NCBI RefSeq assembly: GCF_900094545.1
Contig: NZ_FMAH01000002.1
Coordinates: 248,001-312,000, forward strand
Source of the DNA: Martinezella miluonensis
Lineage (GTDB): Bacteria > Pseudomonadota > Alphaproteobacteria > Rhizobiales > Rhizobiaceae
Direction of reading: 5' to 3'
DNA length: 64,000 nt
A program made the position numbers and the translations under genes. The notes beneath the pieces are model-generated. The model saw nothing but the letters and a program-made list of their open reading frames with translations, was not told the DNA's origin and did not search any database. Shown piece after piece: positions 18,056 to 27,499 of this stretch. The stretch's first letter is position 1. Each line of letters opens with the position of its first letter.

Positions 18056-18077
18056 CAGACGGTCTCCGTCTGACTTT
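18056..18077 (+). terminator. Second hairpin with short T-run between the receptor genes
   Basis: CAGACGG-TCT-CCGTCTG (18056-18072) is followed by ACTTTT. With the stem at 17949-17974 it could reduce read-through to the second half of the operon. Confidence 0.4.
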
Positions 18078-18121
18078 TCAAACTTAGATCATCGAACCTC
18101 TCTTCCCAGGATTTTTTTGAG

Positions 18122-19954
18122 ATGCGCTTTACCATCAAGCTGAAATTGACTCTCGCATTCGGCCTCCTGATCCTGCTGTCGACCGGCATGTCCGTCCTGG
18201 CAATCATGAGCCTGTCCTCTCTCAACACAGCGGTTTCCGAGATCATCCAGGGCCCAGCCGCCAATCTGCGCAGTTCCGGCGATCTCTCCAGTGCCGTGTT
18301 GAACGCCATCCGCAACGAGAAGAATGCCATTCTCAACACCGATCCGCAGGCGATCGCCAATTACGTCAATGAGATTCACGTAAACGAGACGAAAATCGAT
18401 CAGCTCCTGCAGACATTGTCCCAGAGCAAGGACGAGGCCGTCCTTGCCAGAACCAGGGAATTCTCGAAGCAGTTTCCGGCCTGGAAACAGGTGGACGAGC
18501 AAGCCCTGAAGCTGGCGACGGAGAACACGGACGAAAGCGACCGCAAAGCGGCGGAAATCTCCATGAATGAAGGCCGCAAGGCGACCGCGGTTCTCCTGGA
18601 GGCGGTCGACGGCATCAATCAGGCGATTGTTGCTAATCTGCAGGAGACCGACCAGGCAACCGATGCGCAATATGCCTTTGCGCGAAATCTTCTGCTCACC
18701 TCGCTGGCAGTCATGTTCGTGCTCTCGACTGCCGTCGCCATCTGGATTGCGCTCGGGATCAATCGCGGCCTGAAGAAGATCCAGACCGTCGCCGAAGGCG
18801 TGGCGATCGGCGATCTCAACCAGAATATCGAGATCAAGACCAACGACGAGATCAAGGATCTTGTCGACACTATCAACATCATGACTGGAAATCTGCGCAG
18901 CACAGCAACGATCGCCGACCAGATCGCCAATGGCGACCTGACGGTCAAGCCGAAGCCGATGTCGGACAAGGACACGCTCGGCGTTTCGCTCCAGTCGATG
19001 GTCGAGCGGCTGCGTGGTGTCGTTTCGGATGCGCTGTCGGCATCGGACAACGTCTCGTCCGGTAGCCAGCAGCTGTCGGCCGGCTCCGAGCAGCTGTCGC
19101 AGGGTGCGACCGAACAGGCTTCGTCCGCTGAAGAGGCCTCCGCCTCGATGGAAGAGATGGCCGCGAACATCAAGCAGAACGCCGATAACGCCGCCCAGAC
19201 GGAGAAGATCGCGCGTCAGTCCGCCAAGGATGCGGAGATCAGCGGCCAGGCCGTCGACCGCGCCGTCAATGCCATGCGCACCATTGCTGAGAAGATCTCC
19301 ATCGTTCAGGAAATCGCGCGACAGACCGATCTGCTTGCCCTCAATGCTGCTGTCGAAGCGGCCCGTGCCGGCGAACACGGCAGAGGCTTTGCCGTCGTCG
19401 CGTCCGAAGTGCGCAAGCTTGCCGAGCGCAGCCAGGCGGCAGCCGCCGAAATCTCAAGCCTCTCGGGCGAGACCGTCACGGTTGCAACCGAGGCCGGCGA
19501 CATGCTGTCGCGCCTGGTGCCGGATATCCGCAAGACGGCCGAACTGGTCGCCGAAATCTCGGCGGCCTGCCGCGAGCAGGACATCGGCGCATCGCAGATC
19601 AACGAGGCGATCCAGCAGCTCGACAAGGTGACGCAGCAGAACGCCGGCGCTTCCGAAGAAATGTCGGCAACGTCGGAAGAGCTTGCCGCCCAGGCCGAGG
19701 AGCTGCAGGCTTCCATCGCCTTCTTCAAGGTCGATCAGGCCAATGCCCGCAAGGCGCAGACAGTCCACAACCCTGCCCATCAGGCGATGGGCGCCGCCAA
19801 GGCCAAGCCTTCAGCCAAGGCACCTGCAAGAGCATCGGTTGGCCGACCTGACAACAGCATTGCCGCGCAGCAAGCCCGTCTCAAGGGCTTCAGCCTCGAC
19901 ATGTCCATGGGTGGACCGGACGCCGATGACAACGATTTCAAGGAGAGCGCATAA
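18122..19954 (+). CDS. Methyl-accepting chemotaxis protein (second copy)
   Basis: A 610-residue receptor with transmembrane helix 1 (about 7-29), a periplasmic helical sensor (about 30-190) unlike that of the first receptor, helix 2 (about 193-213), a HAMP domain and a second HAMP-like segment ([18 protein letters not shown]) before the signalling hairpin. From about residue 300 it nearly copies the first receptor, including the tip and the DADDND tail. AGGA lies ten bases before the ATG, separated by seven T residues. Different sensors on the same output half suggest two ligands feeding the same CheA. Confidence 0.92.
   Translation: MRFTIKLKLTLAFGLLILLSTGMSVLAIMSLSSLNTAVSEIIQGPAANLRSSGDLSSAVLNAIRNEKNAILNTDPQAIANYVNEIHVNETKIDQLLQTLSQSKDEAVLARTREFSKQFPAWKQVDEQALKLATENTDESDRKAAEISMNEGRKATAVLLEAVDGINQAIVANLQETDQATDAQYAFARNLLLTSLAVMFVLSTAVAIWIALGINRGLKKIQTVAEGVAIGDLNQNIEIKTNDEIKDLVDTINIMTGNLRSTATIADQIANGDLTVKPKPMSDKDTLGVSLQSMVERLRGVVSDALSASDNVSSGSQQLSAGSEQLSQGATEQASSAEEASASMEEMAANIKQNADNAAQTEKIARQSAKDAEISGQAVDRAVNAMRTIAEKISIVQEIARQTDLLALNAAVEAARAGEHGRGFAVVASEVRKLAERSQAAAAEISSLSGETVTVATEAGDMLSRLVPDIRKTAELVAEISAACREQDIGASQINEAIQQLDKVTQQNAGASEEMSATSEELAAQAEELQASIAFFKVDQANARKAQTVHNPAHQAMGAAKAKPSAKAPARASVGRPDNSIAAQQARLKGFSLDMSMGGPDADDNDFKESA
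19004..19954 (+). repeat. Duplicated signalling-domain segment, copy 2
   Basis: The counterpart of 16973-17926 on the same strand, offset by about 2.03 kb, with a net difference of three bases in the linker. Confidence 0.85.
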
Positions 19955-20464
19955 ATGGTCGCGATCGGCACCGAAGCTCAATATGTGACGTTCGGCCTCG
20001 GTGAAGAATGCTTCGCCGTTCCGGTCGAGGTGGTTCGCGAAATCCTGGACCATCAGGATGCCTTTCGTATTCCGCATGGGCCGGACTATCTGCTGGGCCT
20101 GCGCGACGTACGCGGCCAAGGCGTGCCGGTCATCGACCTGCGCCTCCGGCTTGGCATGTCCGCTACCGCCAAGACCCCGTATACCCGCATTCTGGTGATC
20201 GACATCCCGATCACCGACAAGGTGCTGACGCTCGGTCTGGTCGCCGATCGTGTTTTCGAGGTTACCTCGTTCAAACACCAGGCGATCGAAAGCGCCCCCG
20301 ACATCGGGGTGCGCTGGCCCTCCGAGTATATTGCGGGCGTAGTGCGCAGGGAGAACGGCTTCGTTGTCATCATCGACCTCGCCAAGCTCTTCTCCTCCTC
20401 CGACAAGGTATCGTTGATGGGAGTAGGCGCTGGTCGAAGCGCTTCAGAATTTGCCGCCATTTGA
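19955..20464 (+). CDS. cheW: Chemotaxis coupling protein CheW (second copy)
   Basis: A 169-residue CheW-fold protein: YVTFGLGEECFAVPVEVVREIL, LGLRDVRGQGVPVIDLRLRLG, LGLVADRVFEVTSF and FVVIIDLAKLFSS. The usual N-F-R-G of the central strand is R-D-V-R-G, and overall it is clearly diverged from the first copy. It begins directly after the second receptor's stop with AAGGAG nine bases upstream. Two distinct CheW proteins in one operon may serve separate interfaces of the array. Confidence 0.9.
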   Translation: MVAIGTEAQYVTFGLGEECFAVPVEVVREILDHQDAFRIPHGPDYLLGLRDVRGQGVPVIDLRLRLGMSATAKTPYTRILVIDIPITDKVLTLGLVADRVFEVTSFKHQAIESAPDIGVRWPSEYIAGVVRRENGFVVIIDLAKLFSSSDKVSLMGVGAGRSASEFAAI

Positions 20465-21328
20465 GTGAGACCTAACGTGTCAGTGCAGGATGCAAGAGAC
20501 TACAGTGAAAGGGGACTTAGCCGGCGAAACTTCGACCAGCTTGCCCGCTACATCTACGACTATAGCGGCATTAAGATGCCGCCGGCAAAACGCACCATGC
20601 TGGAGGGGCGATTGCGGCGTCGGCTGAGGGCGACGGGGATCGTCGATCTCGATGACTACTGCGACTATCTCTTCAAGCACGGCGGCATCGACCGGGAAGC
20701 CATTCACCTCATCGACGCCGTTACCACCAACAAGACGGATTTCTTCCGCGAGCCGAAGCACTTCGAGCACCTCGAACAATCCGCCCTACCCGAACTCGTG
20801 GCAGCCGGCCATAGCCGCCTGCGCATCTGGAGCGCCGCCTGCTCGGTTGGCGCCGAGCCCTACACGATCGCCATGGTGCTTGAGGACTATCGCGAGGCTC
20901 GCGGCACTCCAGACTACAGCATTCTTGCCACGGATCTTTCCACGGACGTCCTCAAGGCGGCGCGCAAGGGCATCTACCCGATTGGGATGATCGATCCGGT
21001 CGATCGCCAGAAACGGATCCGCTACATCATGGAGCCGCGCGATCCGCAACGCGGCGAAGTTCGCATCCATCCGAAGCTGCGCGCGAAGATCGGCTTTGGC
21101 CGTCTCAACCTGATGGACCGGGCCTACGAGATCGGCGACAAGGTTCATATCGTCTTCTGCCGCAACGTCCTGATCTATTTCGACAAGCCAACTCAGGAAA
21201 AGGTGTTGGCGAGGCTCTGCGAGAAGCTGGTGACGGGAGGCTTCCTCTATGTCGGCCACTCCGAGACGATCAGCGGGCTCAATTTGCCGGTGAAGCAGGT
21301 TGCCAACACCGTTTTCAGAAAGGTATGA
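20465..21328 (+). CDS. cheR: Chemotaxis methyltransferase CheR
   Basis: A 287-residue cytoplasmic SAM-dependent methyltransferase that methylates receptor glutamates. It has the N-terminal helical domain ([17 protein letters not shown], then [14 protein letters not shown]), the SAM-binding [19 protein letters not shown], the [11 protein letters not shown] block and [17 protein letters not shown], all typical of CheR. The start is GTG at 20465 or GTG at 20477; neither has a clear ribosome site. Neither receptor has a tether pentapeptide, so methylation would be untethered. The stop overlaps cheB by ATGA. Confidence 0.92.
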   Translation: MRPNVSVQDARDYSERGLSRRNFDQLARYIYDYSGIKMPPAKRTMLEGRLRRRLRATGIVDLDDYCDYLFKHGGIDREAIHLIDAVTTNKTDFFREPKHFEHLEQSALPELVAAGHSRLRIWSAACSVGAEPYTIAMVLEDYREARGTPDYSILATDLSTDVLKAARKGIYPIGMIDPVDRQKRIRYIMEPRDPQRGEVRIHPKLRAKIGFGRLNLMDRAYEIGDKVHIVFCRNVLIYFDKPTQEKVLARLCEKLVTGGFLYVGHSETISGLNLPVKQVANTVFRKV

Positions 21329-22416
21329 GGTGCATGGCCAAGAAGATCCGTGTGCTCATCGTCGACGATTCCGCCAGCGTTCGACAGGTCATGACGCAGG
21401 TTCTATCGGCTGATCCCGATATCGAGGTCATGGGCGCCGCCGCCGATCCGTTCATGGCCGCAAAGAAGATCCAGGAAGAAATCCCCGACGTCATCACGCT
21501 CGATGTCGAAATGCCGCGGATGGACGGCATCACCTTCCTGCGCAAGCTGATGACGCAGCGCCCCATCCCCGTCGTCATGTGCTCGTCCCTGACCGAGGCA
21601 GGTTCGGAAACGTTGATGCAGGCGTTGGAGGCAGGCGCCGTCGATATCATCCTGAAACCCAAGATCGCCGCCGCCGACCATCTGGCGGAGGCAGCCGCGA
21701 TGATCCGGGAAACGGTTAAGGGTGCTGCGGCAGCGCGGCTCGGAACGGCGCGCAAACGCGTGATCGCTTCGGCGGAGCCGACGGCCAAGCTGACCGCCGA
21801 TGTCGTGCTGCCCCCGCCCACCGGCAGGGCCATGGCGAAGACCACCGAGATGGTCGTTTGCGTGGGAGCGTCCACGGGCGGCACCGAAGCGTTGCGCGAA
21901 TTGCTGATGGCGCTACCGGCGAACACGCCCGGCATGGTCATCGTGCAGCACATGCCGGAGAAATTCACAGCTGCCTTTGCCAAGCGCCTGAACAGCCTTT
22001 GCGAGGTGGAGGTCAAGGAAGCGGAACATGGCGATGCGGTGTTACGGGGCCATGTGCTTATTGCTCCTGGCGGCAAGCATATGCTGCTGGAACGGCAGGG
22101 CGCACGCTATGTCGTTGCGATCAAGGACGGTCCGCTCGTCTCCAGGCATCGCCCCTCCGTCGACGTGCTCTTCCGGTCCGCCGCACGGTCTGCCGCAGGC
22201 AACGCCATGGGCGTCATCATGACCGGCATGGGTGACGATGGCGCGCGCGGCATGAAGGAGATGCACGAGGCCGGCGCCTTCACCGTCGCCCAGGACGAGG
22301 AAACATCCGTCGTCTTCGGCATGCCCAAGGAAGCGATCGCCCATGGCGGCGTCGACCGGACCGTGGCTCTCGATCAGATCGCCCGCGAAATCCTGGCCGC
22401 TGACAAGCGGCATTGA
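21325..22416 (+). CDS. cheB: Chemotaxis methylesterase CheB
   Basis: A 363-residue two-domain enzyme. The receiver has the Asp acceptor in [13 protein letters not shown]. The C-terminal methylesterase has the catalytic Ser ([12 protein letters not shown]), His (IVQHMPEKF) and Asp ([10 protein letters not shown]). It removes methyl groups from, or deamidates, receptor residues when phosphorylated by CheA. The start is ATG 21325 (ATGA overlap with cheR) or ATG 21334, which has GAGG five bases upstream. The 3' end holds a small GCCGCT/AGCGGC inverted repeat. There is no cheD in the operon. Confidence 0.93.
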   Translation: MRCMAKKIRVLIVDDSASVRQVMTQVLSADPDIEVMGAAADPFMAAKKIQEEIPDVITLDVEMPRMDGITFLRKLMTQRPIPVVMCSSLTEAGSETLMQALEAGAVDIILKPKIAAADHLAEAAAMIRETVKGAAAARLGTARKRVIASAEPTAKLTADVVLPPPTGRAMAKTTEMVVCVGASTGGTEALRELLMALPANTPGMVIVQHMPEKFTAAFAKRLNSLCEVEVKEAEHGDAVLRGHVLIAPGGKHMLLERQGARYVVAIKDGPLVSRHRPSVDVLFRSAARSAAGNAMGVIMTGMGDDGARGMKEMHEAGAFTVAQDEETSVVFGMPKEAIAHGGVDRTVALDQIAREILAADKRH

Positions 22417-22461
22417 CCTGTTATCAAGGCAGCGGCGGGGCCGGCCGGAAACTCATTCAAA

Positions 22462-22477
22462 ATGGTTTGTTAACCAT
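22462..22477. repeat. Inverted repeat between cheB and the ParA-like gene
   Basis: ATGGTT-TGTT-AACCAT has perfect 6-bp arms in a short AT-rich intergenic. It could be an operator of the ParA-like gene or a weak hairpin; there is no T-run. Confidence 0.35.
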
Positions 22478-22559
22478 AAATGCGTAACGATCTCCCCAAG
22501 CCATGACAGCCCCTCGCCACCCCATTGAGTTGCCAAACCGATCAGCCCAGGGAGTCCCC

Positions 22560-23279
22560 ATGGCCGTTCTGACCTTTGCCAATACCAAAGGCGGCGCCGG
22601 CAAGACCACCGCCGTCGTCATCGTCGCCTGCGAACTCGCCAGAATGGGCTTTTCCGTGGCCGTGCTGGATGCGGACCCGCAGTTGTGGATTTCCAAATGG
22701 CATGAGCGACTGGGCGACAGGGCACCAGCCTCGCTCTCGGTCGTCCCCTATGTGACCGCCGCCAATCTCGGCCAGCATGCGCGCAAGCTGCGCGATGAGG
22801 TCGATTTCCTGCTCATCGACCTGCCCGGCGCACGCAGCCCGCTGCTGGCCCAGGCGCTCGGCTATTCCAACTACGTACTCATTCCCGTGCAGGGCTCCGC
22901 CATGGATGCGGAGGGTGCGACTAACGTCATCGAGCTTCTGCAATATCTGGAAGACCGCGCCGATATCCGCATTCCGCACTCGGTCGTGCTGACGCGCGTC
23001 AATCCGATGGTGACGACACGCGCGCTGCAATCGGTGAAGGAACTGCTCTCCAGCCGGCGCGTGCATGTGCTGTCCACGCCGATCATCGAACGCGCCGCCT
23101 ACCGCGAAGTCTTCGGCTATGGTCAGACCCTTTATTCCATCGCTCCGGAAAGCGTCAGCAATCTCGACAAGGCTCAGCAGAATGCGCAGGCTCTTGCTCA
23201 GGAGGTTCTGCGCCGGGTTCTGCCCTATAGCAGTCGCAGCGATCAGACCAAGTCTGAAAGCTTGAAGCTCTCGGCCTGA
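22560..23279 (+). CDS. ParA/MinD-family ATPase
   Basis: A 239-residue P-loop ATPase. The deviant Walker A motif NTKGGAGKTT (about residues 8-17) with the signature Lys, the A' motif VLDADPQ and the B motif FLLIDLPG are present. The start at 22560 has GGGAG just upstream; a start at 22503 would add 19 residues. No parB or replication gene is adjacent. It follows cheB by 143 bases on the same strand. Known relatives encoded in chemotaxis loci (PpfA of Rhodobacter, ParC of Vibrio) position chemosensory arrays. A general ParA role, for example small-plasmid or carboxysome-type cargo, cannot be excluded. Confidence 0.82.
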   Translation: MAVLTFANTKGGAGKTTAVVIVACELARMGFSVAVLDADPQLWISKWHERLGDRAPASLSVVPYVTAANLGQHARKLRDEVDFLLIDLPGARSPLLAQALGYSNYVLIPVQGSAMDAEGATNVIELLQYLEDRADIRIPHSVVLTRVNPMVTTRALQSVKELLSSRRVHVLSTPIIERAAYREVFGYGQTLYSIAPESVSNLDKAQQNAQALAQEVLRRVLPYSSRSDQTKSESLKLSA

Positions 23280-23416
23280 CGCCCACGCCCATCAAAGGCA
23301 CCAACCGCGGCGGGAAGAACCGACGTCGAGGCATCGTGACTTGACATGCGCGGCACAGGCCGAAACATGGCACGGCTTTGTATTTGCCGATCTCCTCAAA
23401 CAGATAGGTGTGAAAA

Positions 23417-24310
23417 GTGCGCCCGTTCCTCCTGTTTCCCCTTTTGCTTTCGCTCGTTCCTTTTTCCACCGCGGCAGCCGAAACGCCGTGTGCCGACCTC
23501 GTCAACGGCAGCGAAGTCATTCAGCATGCGGATGGCTTTACTGTGTCCGAACTGCATGACGGCTGCGGCGTGACGAATGGACTTTTCAAGTCCGGCAGCC
23601 GACTGGGATGGACGTTTGAACATGCGGAAATGAAGGGCGACGATCTGGTTGCCTTCCTCAAGGCCATTACGACCAAGCCAGACCATATCCCCACCTGGGG
23701 GCGCTTCTCCGTCGAGGGCATACGCTTCACACCGCTGCTGGATAATGCTTTTGCGAACTACATTGCCACGGTCCAGCAATGGCCGATGGATATTTCCGGC
23801 TCATTTCACTTCGAACCCAAGGACGGCTATCTCGACATTCAGGAGCTGCAGCTCACCAATCTGCGGCTTGGCAAGGCGTCGCTATCGGCTGAGCTTACCC
23901 TGCCCAAGAACACGAATGTGCAAGCACTGGCCGAGGGGGGCTCTGCCGGCCTGACGCATTTGCGCTTCCGGCTCGACAATCAGGGACTGTTCGAGGGCAT
24001 GGCCGTACCGTCGCTGGCCTCGTTTCTGCAGCAGATTGGCGGCTCGGACGATCCGGCGCAAGGCATCAACCAGCTGCGCGACAATGCCTCGACGGCGCTG
24101 CAGATCCTCCCGGACAGCCAGATCGACGCGGACTCGAAGAAGGCCCTGCTCCGCTTCCTGCAGGATCTTCCCCATCCCACTGGTTTCTTTACCCTCGATC
24201 TCGCCTTCGCCAAGCCGTTGCAGATCGGGTCGCTCGGTCTCGACGCCACACAGCTGGCGCAAACTGCCCTGGCGAGTGTCAGGATTTCGGTCAGCTACAA
24301 AGCTCGCTGA
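23417..24310 (+). CDS. Secreted hypothetical protein
   Basis: A 297-residue protein with a clear Sec signal peptide (RPFLLFPLLLSLVPFSTAAA, cleavage near AAA-ET). The mature part is predicted periplasmic, with Cys residues near the start (ETPCADL, HDGCGV) that could form a disulfide. The middle has alternating-hydrophobicity strands (GSFHFEPKDGYLDIQELQLTNLRLG, ASLSAELTLP) like a beta-rich lipid- or membrane-associated fold. It starts at GTG 23417 after AGGTG. I do not recognise the family. It is convergent with the patatin gene. Confidence 0.7.
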   Translation: MRPFLLFPLLLSLVPFSTAAAETPCADLVNGSEVIQHADGFTVSELHDGCGVTNGLFKSGSRLGWTFEHAEMKGDDLVAFLKAITTKPDHIPTWGRFSVEGIRFTPLLDNAFANYIATVQQWPMDISGSFHFEPKDGYLDIQELQLTNLRLGKASLSAELTLPKNTNVQALAEGGSAGLTHLRFRLDNQGLFEGMAVPSLASFLQQIGGSDDPAQGINQLRDNASTALQILPDSQIDADSKKALLRFLQDLPHPTGFFTLDLAFAKPLQIGSLGLDATQLAQTALASVRISVSYKAR

Positions 24311-24467
24311 TACGGCCAGCAACGTAGACCAGATCGACTTCACCTCACAGCCATTCAGCGCGAGATGAAGCTGGTCATCCTATGTGAGCCGACCGGTGCG
24401 GCTTCAAAGGCTGTGTCAGCAAACGGCATGGGTTAGCAAGCACTTCCCCACACTGCCGGCCTCCCCC

Positions 24468-25625
24468 TCAAAACGGGTCTTCGCGATGCAGGTCGTGGAT
24501 CGCCACGGCGTCATCAGTCAGCGGCGGCAGCAGCCATTCGGAATGGCGTAGCGTGCGCTTGGTGTCCTCCAGCCCCATGTCCCAATGTTCGCGCATAGAG
24601 GTGCCGGAGAACTCGTAGTCTTTGGCATGACCTTCATAGTTCTTGTGCTGATAGATGAGGTGAACGATGTTGACCACGCCTGCATCGGAATAGTCGGCCA
24701 TCAGCTCTTGCTCGTCCGGTGTCAGCTGGTCCTTCGGTACCCGCTTCAAGGCTCCCAGCAGCTTCATCTTCAGCCCGTGGATGCGCTTGAAATTGTCTGT
24801 ATTCTGCCGGGTACGGCTCGAATACATGATGTCCTTGTGGCGCGACAGCACATCCGGCATGCTGCGCGGCAGGACACCGCGTGCGCTGAACAGATCCACC
24901 TGGAACACCAGCGAGCTGCGGTCTTCTTTCTGATCGAGCAGATATTGCAGCGGCGTGTTGGAGACGATGCCGCCGTCCCAGTAATATTCGCCTTCGATGC
25001 GGATGGCCGGCAAGGCGGGCGGCAAGGCGCCGCTCGCCATGATGTGTTCGGGGCCGATGCGGATATTGTCGGTATCGAAATAGACGAAGTTGCCGGTGCG
25101 GACATTCACCGCGCCGACGCTGAAGCGCTTCTTGCCGTCGTTCAGCACGTCAAAATCGATCAGCATCTCCAGCGTCTTCTCCAGCTCGGCGGAATCGTAG
25201 AAGCTGGTCGCACCTTCGGCACCCGGCAGCTCGAACCAGGGGTTCGGAAAGCGCGGCTTGAAGAAGCCGGGCTGCCCCATCGTCATGGTCATCCAAGAGC
25301 TGGTGCGGTTGCGGATATCGCGGAAGACATCGCCTTCCGGCGTGTAGGCCCAGATCTTGCGCCCGGAAATGATCTGCCAGAATTGCTCGAGGCGCTGCAG
25401 TCGGCGGCTCGGCTCATTGCCGGCAATGATCGCGGCGTTGACGGCGCCGATCGACACGCCTGAAAGCCAGGTCGGCTCGCATCCTGCTTCGGCCAGCGCC
25501 TGATAGACGCCGGCCTGATAGGCGCCGAGTGCGCCGCCGCCCTGAAATACGAGGGCGACGCGATCGTATTGCTCAGCAATTTCAGGGATTGTGGGCACTG
25601 CGGGCTTGGTGTTTCGTTCGAGCAC
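24468..25625 (-). CDS. Patatin-like phospholipase/esterase
   Basis: A 385-residue hydrolase. The oxyanion loop (VFQGGGALGAYQAG), the nucleophile elbow GVSIGA (G-x-S-x-G) and the catalytic Asp in WDGGIVSN form the Ser-Asp dyad of patatins. The C-terminal half matches the DUF3734-bearing bacterial subgroup. There is no signal peptide, so it should be cytoplasmic. It starts at GTG 25625 with AGGAG eight bases upstream and follows the acetoacetate decarboxylase gene by 36 bases, so the two are probably co-transcribed. The linkage to ketone-body genes suggests a substrate related to hydroxyacyl esters, which is inference; generic lipase activity is the cautious reading. Confidence 0.85.
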   Translation of the reverse strand: MLERNTKPAVPTIPEIAEQYDRVALVFQGGGALGAYQAGVYQALAEAGCEPTWLSGVSIGAVNAAIIAGNEPSRRLQRLEQFWQIISGRKIWAYTPEGDVFRDIRNRTSSWMTMTMGQPGFFKPRFPNPWFELPGAEGATSFYDSAELEKTLEMLIDFDVLNDGKKRFSVGAVNVRTGNFVYFDTDNIRIGPEHIMASGALPPALPAIRIEGEYYWDGGIVSNTPLQYLLDQKEDRSSLVFQVDLFSARGVLPRSMPDVLSRHKDIMYSSRTRQNTDNFKRIHGLKMKLLGALKRVPKDQLTPDEQELMADYSDAGVVNIVHLIYQHKNYEGHAKDYEFSGTSMREHWDMGLEDTKRTLRHSEWLLPPLTDDAVAIHDLHREDPF

Positions 25626-25661
25626 GGTCCGTCTCCTGCAAGGGGCAAAAATAAGGCTCTG

Positions 25662-26408
25662 TTACCTGCGCTCAGCGAGGTAGTCGTGAACGACTTCGCC
25701 AAGGCCGAGCGTCAGATCCGCGGTGAAATGAACGGCGGAAACCACTTCGAGAACCGGCAGCCGCGCGACGTCGGCCATGACATGCGGACGGAGATCGAGT
25801 GCCGCCGGCGAAGTCCAGGCTTCCTTGATGGTGATATCGGTGAGGTAGTAGCGCACCAGCTCGCAGATGCGTGGCGTTGCGTCTACATGCGGCACGATCT
25901 TGATGAGGAAATTCGGTTCAGAGAGAGAGGCGAGCAGCGGCCCCTGATCGACCGGCTTGTGCTTGTAACCCATCGTTCCGGTCGCGCAGAGAACGCTGCC
26001 ATAGTGCAGCGTGCCGACGATGACTTCACCTTCGTTGACGATCTTCGGATTGGCAAGCTTCTTCGGGAAGCCCCAGATCTCTCGGCCGCCGGTGATCGGC
26101 GCATCGTCGTCGAGATACATCGAATGGACATAGCCGCCGGCCTGGCCGCGATATCTGACCGGAATGACCTGCCCGGTCTCGGTATAGTCGCCGAAGCCGG
26201 TCGAGTCAGGCATGCGAATGAATTCGTACTTCACCAACGGCTCGTCGATTTCGAGCGGCGCGGGCACCACTGCCTCCAGCGCCTCGCGTGTCGTGCGGTA
26301 GGTGATGATGACGTATTCGCGATCGAAGAACCGGTAAGGCCCAGGAGGGTAGGAAGGATTGGTCAGCGGCATCGCATAGGCATGCTTGAGAATGTCTTCG
26401 ACCTTCAT
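25662..26408 (-). CDS. adc: Acetoacetate decarboxylase
   Basis: A 248-residue cytoplasmic enzyme that converts acetoacetate to acetone and CO2. The Schiff-base lysine pair Lys116-Lys117 sits in [12 protein letters not shown], which matches the position and surroundings of the catalytic Lys115-Lys116 of the clostridial enzyme. The N-terminal [19 protein letters not shown] and the middle [16 protein letters not shown] are family-typical. The ATG at 26408 has GGA at good spacing; a longer frame to 26519 runs over a candidate operator. It precedes the patatin gene and faces 3-hydroxybutyrate dehydrogenase across a shared regulatory region. Confidence 0.9.
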   Translation of the reverse strand: MKVEDILKHAYAMPLTNPSYPPGPYRFFDREYVIITYRTTREALEAVVPAPLEIDEPLVKYEFIRMPDSTGFGDYTETGQVIPVRYRGQAGGYVHSMYLDDDAPITGGREIWGFPKKLANPKIVNEGEVIVGTLHYGSVLCATGTMGYKHKPVDQGPLLASLSEPNFLIKIVPHVDATPRICELVRYYLTDITIKEAWTSPAALDLRPHVMADVARLPVLEVVSAVHFTADLTLGLGEVVHDYLAERR

Positions 26409-26469
26409 CGTATTTTCCGTCGTTGGAGAAAACAGCCGGGCGCCCGCGACGAAAACTTGCACGGTTGCA

Positions 26470-26485
26470 TGACAGTGAAGTGTCA
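26470..26485. promoter_or_regulatory. Candidate operator A between adc and bdhA
   Basis: TGACA-GTGAAG-TGTCA is a perfect 5+6+5 dyad in the divergent regulatory region. A related dyad lies at 26541-26553. Confidence 0.45.
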
Positions 26486-26540
26486 GTTGCCGATGGTTGC
26501 CGCGGGCGCCCGACCGCACCTGTTATCAAAGCGACATATG

Positions 26541-26553
26541 ACACTGGCAGTGT
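26541..26553. promoter_or_regulatory. Candidate operator B between adc and bdhA
   Basis: ACACT-GGC-AGTGT preceded by TG, so both sites begin TGACA and share CTG/CAG or GTG/GTG-like inner bases. Two related dyads between divergent genes suggest one regulator for both. Confidence 0.4.
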
Positions 26554-26614
26554 GCGCTCACCTCGGCATTTTCAATTTGCTCAACCTTGTCATAGAGATT
26601 GCGGGAGTTGCATC

Positions 26615-27403
26615 ATGGGTTCGTTGACTTCGAAGAATGCACTGGTCACCGGTTCGACGAGCGGCATCGGGCTTGCGATCGCGCGCGCCTTTGCCGCCGA
26701 AGGCGCGAATGTCACCATCAACGGCCTCGGTGACGCCGACGCGATCGAAAAGGAGCGCGCCGCCATCGAAGCCGACTTCGGCGTGAAGTGCCGCTACTCC
26801 GGTGCCAACATGATGAACGGCGAGGAAGTCACTGCCATGGTGCGTGACGCTGAAGCCGCCTTCGGCAGCCTCGACGTCCTGGTCAACAATGCCGGCATCC
26901 AGTTCGTCGCCCCCATCGAGGAGTTTCCGGACGATAAGTGGGAAGCGATCATCCGCATCAACCTGCTTGCAGCCTTCTACGCCATCAAGGCCGCCATTCC
27001 CGGCATGAAGGCGCGCAAATGGGGCCGCATCATCAACACGTCGTCGGCGCATGCCCTGGTCGCCTCGCCGTTCAAGTCGGCCTATGTCTCGGCCAAGCAT
27101 GGGATCACCGGCCTTACCAAGACCATCGCTCTCGAAGCCGCGCGGGACGGCGTCACCGTCAACTCCATCGCGCCCGGCTATGTCTGGACGCCGCTTGTCG
27201 AAAAGCAGATCCCCGAGACCATGAAGGCACGCAACATGACGGAAGAGCAGGTCAAGCACGACGTGCTGCTGGCCGCCCAGCCAACGAAGGAATTCGTGAC
27301 CGTCGACGAAGTCGCCGCCATCGCCGTGTTCCTGTGCGGCGACGCCGCCAAGCAGATTACGGGCACGACGCTTTCCGTCGACGGCGGCTGGACCGCAGAA
27401 TAA
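26615..27403 (+). CDS. bdhA: 3-hydroxybutyrate dehydrogenase (SDR family)
   Basis: A 262-residue short-chain dehydrogenase: NAD-binding TGSTSGIG (12-19), NNAG (91-94), catalytic Ser (INTSSAHA), Tyr157 and Lys161 in SAYVSAKHG. The sequence style and the C-terminal ITGTTLSVDGGWTA fit rhizobial 3-hydroxybutyrate dehydrogenase, which interconverts 3-hydroxybutyrate and acetoacetate with NAD in polyhydroxybutyrate breakdown. The ATG at 26615 has GGGAG eight bases upstream. It lies divergent from adc, whose substrate is its product. Another SDR substrate is possible, but the context supports this call. Confidence 0.85.
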   Translation: MGSLTSKNALVTGSTSGIGLAIARAFAAEGANVTINGLGDADAIEKERAAIEADFGVKCRYSGANMMNGEEVTAMVRDAEAAFGSLDVLVNNAGIQFVAPIEEFPDDKWEAIIRINLLAAFYAIKAAIPGMKARKWGRIINTSSAHALVASPFKSAYVSAKHGITGLTKTIALEAARDGVTVNSIAPGYVWTPLVEKQIPETMKARNMTEEQVKHDVLLAAQPTKEFVTVDEVAAIAVFLCGDAAKQITGTTLSVDGGWTAE

Positions 27404-27499
27404 TACCGAGAGATAGCCGGCGCATGTTCGCAGAACGTACGGCCCTTTGCGGTCGCAGGCCGCAGCAGAATCAATATGAAACAGAGCAGGAGGCGCGCA

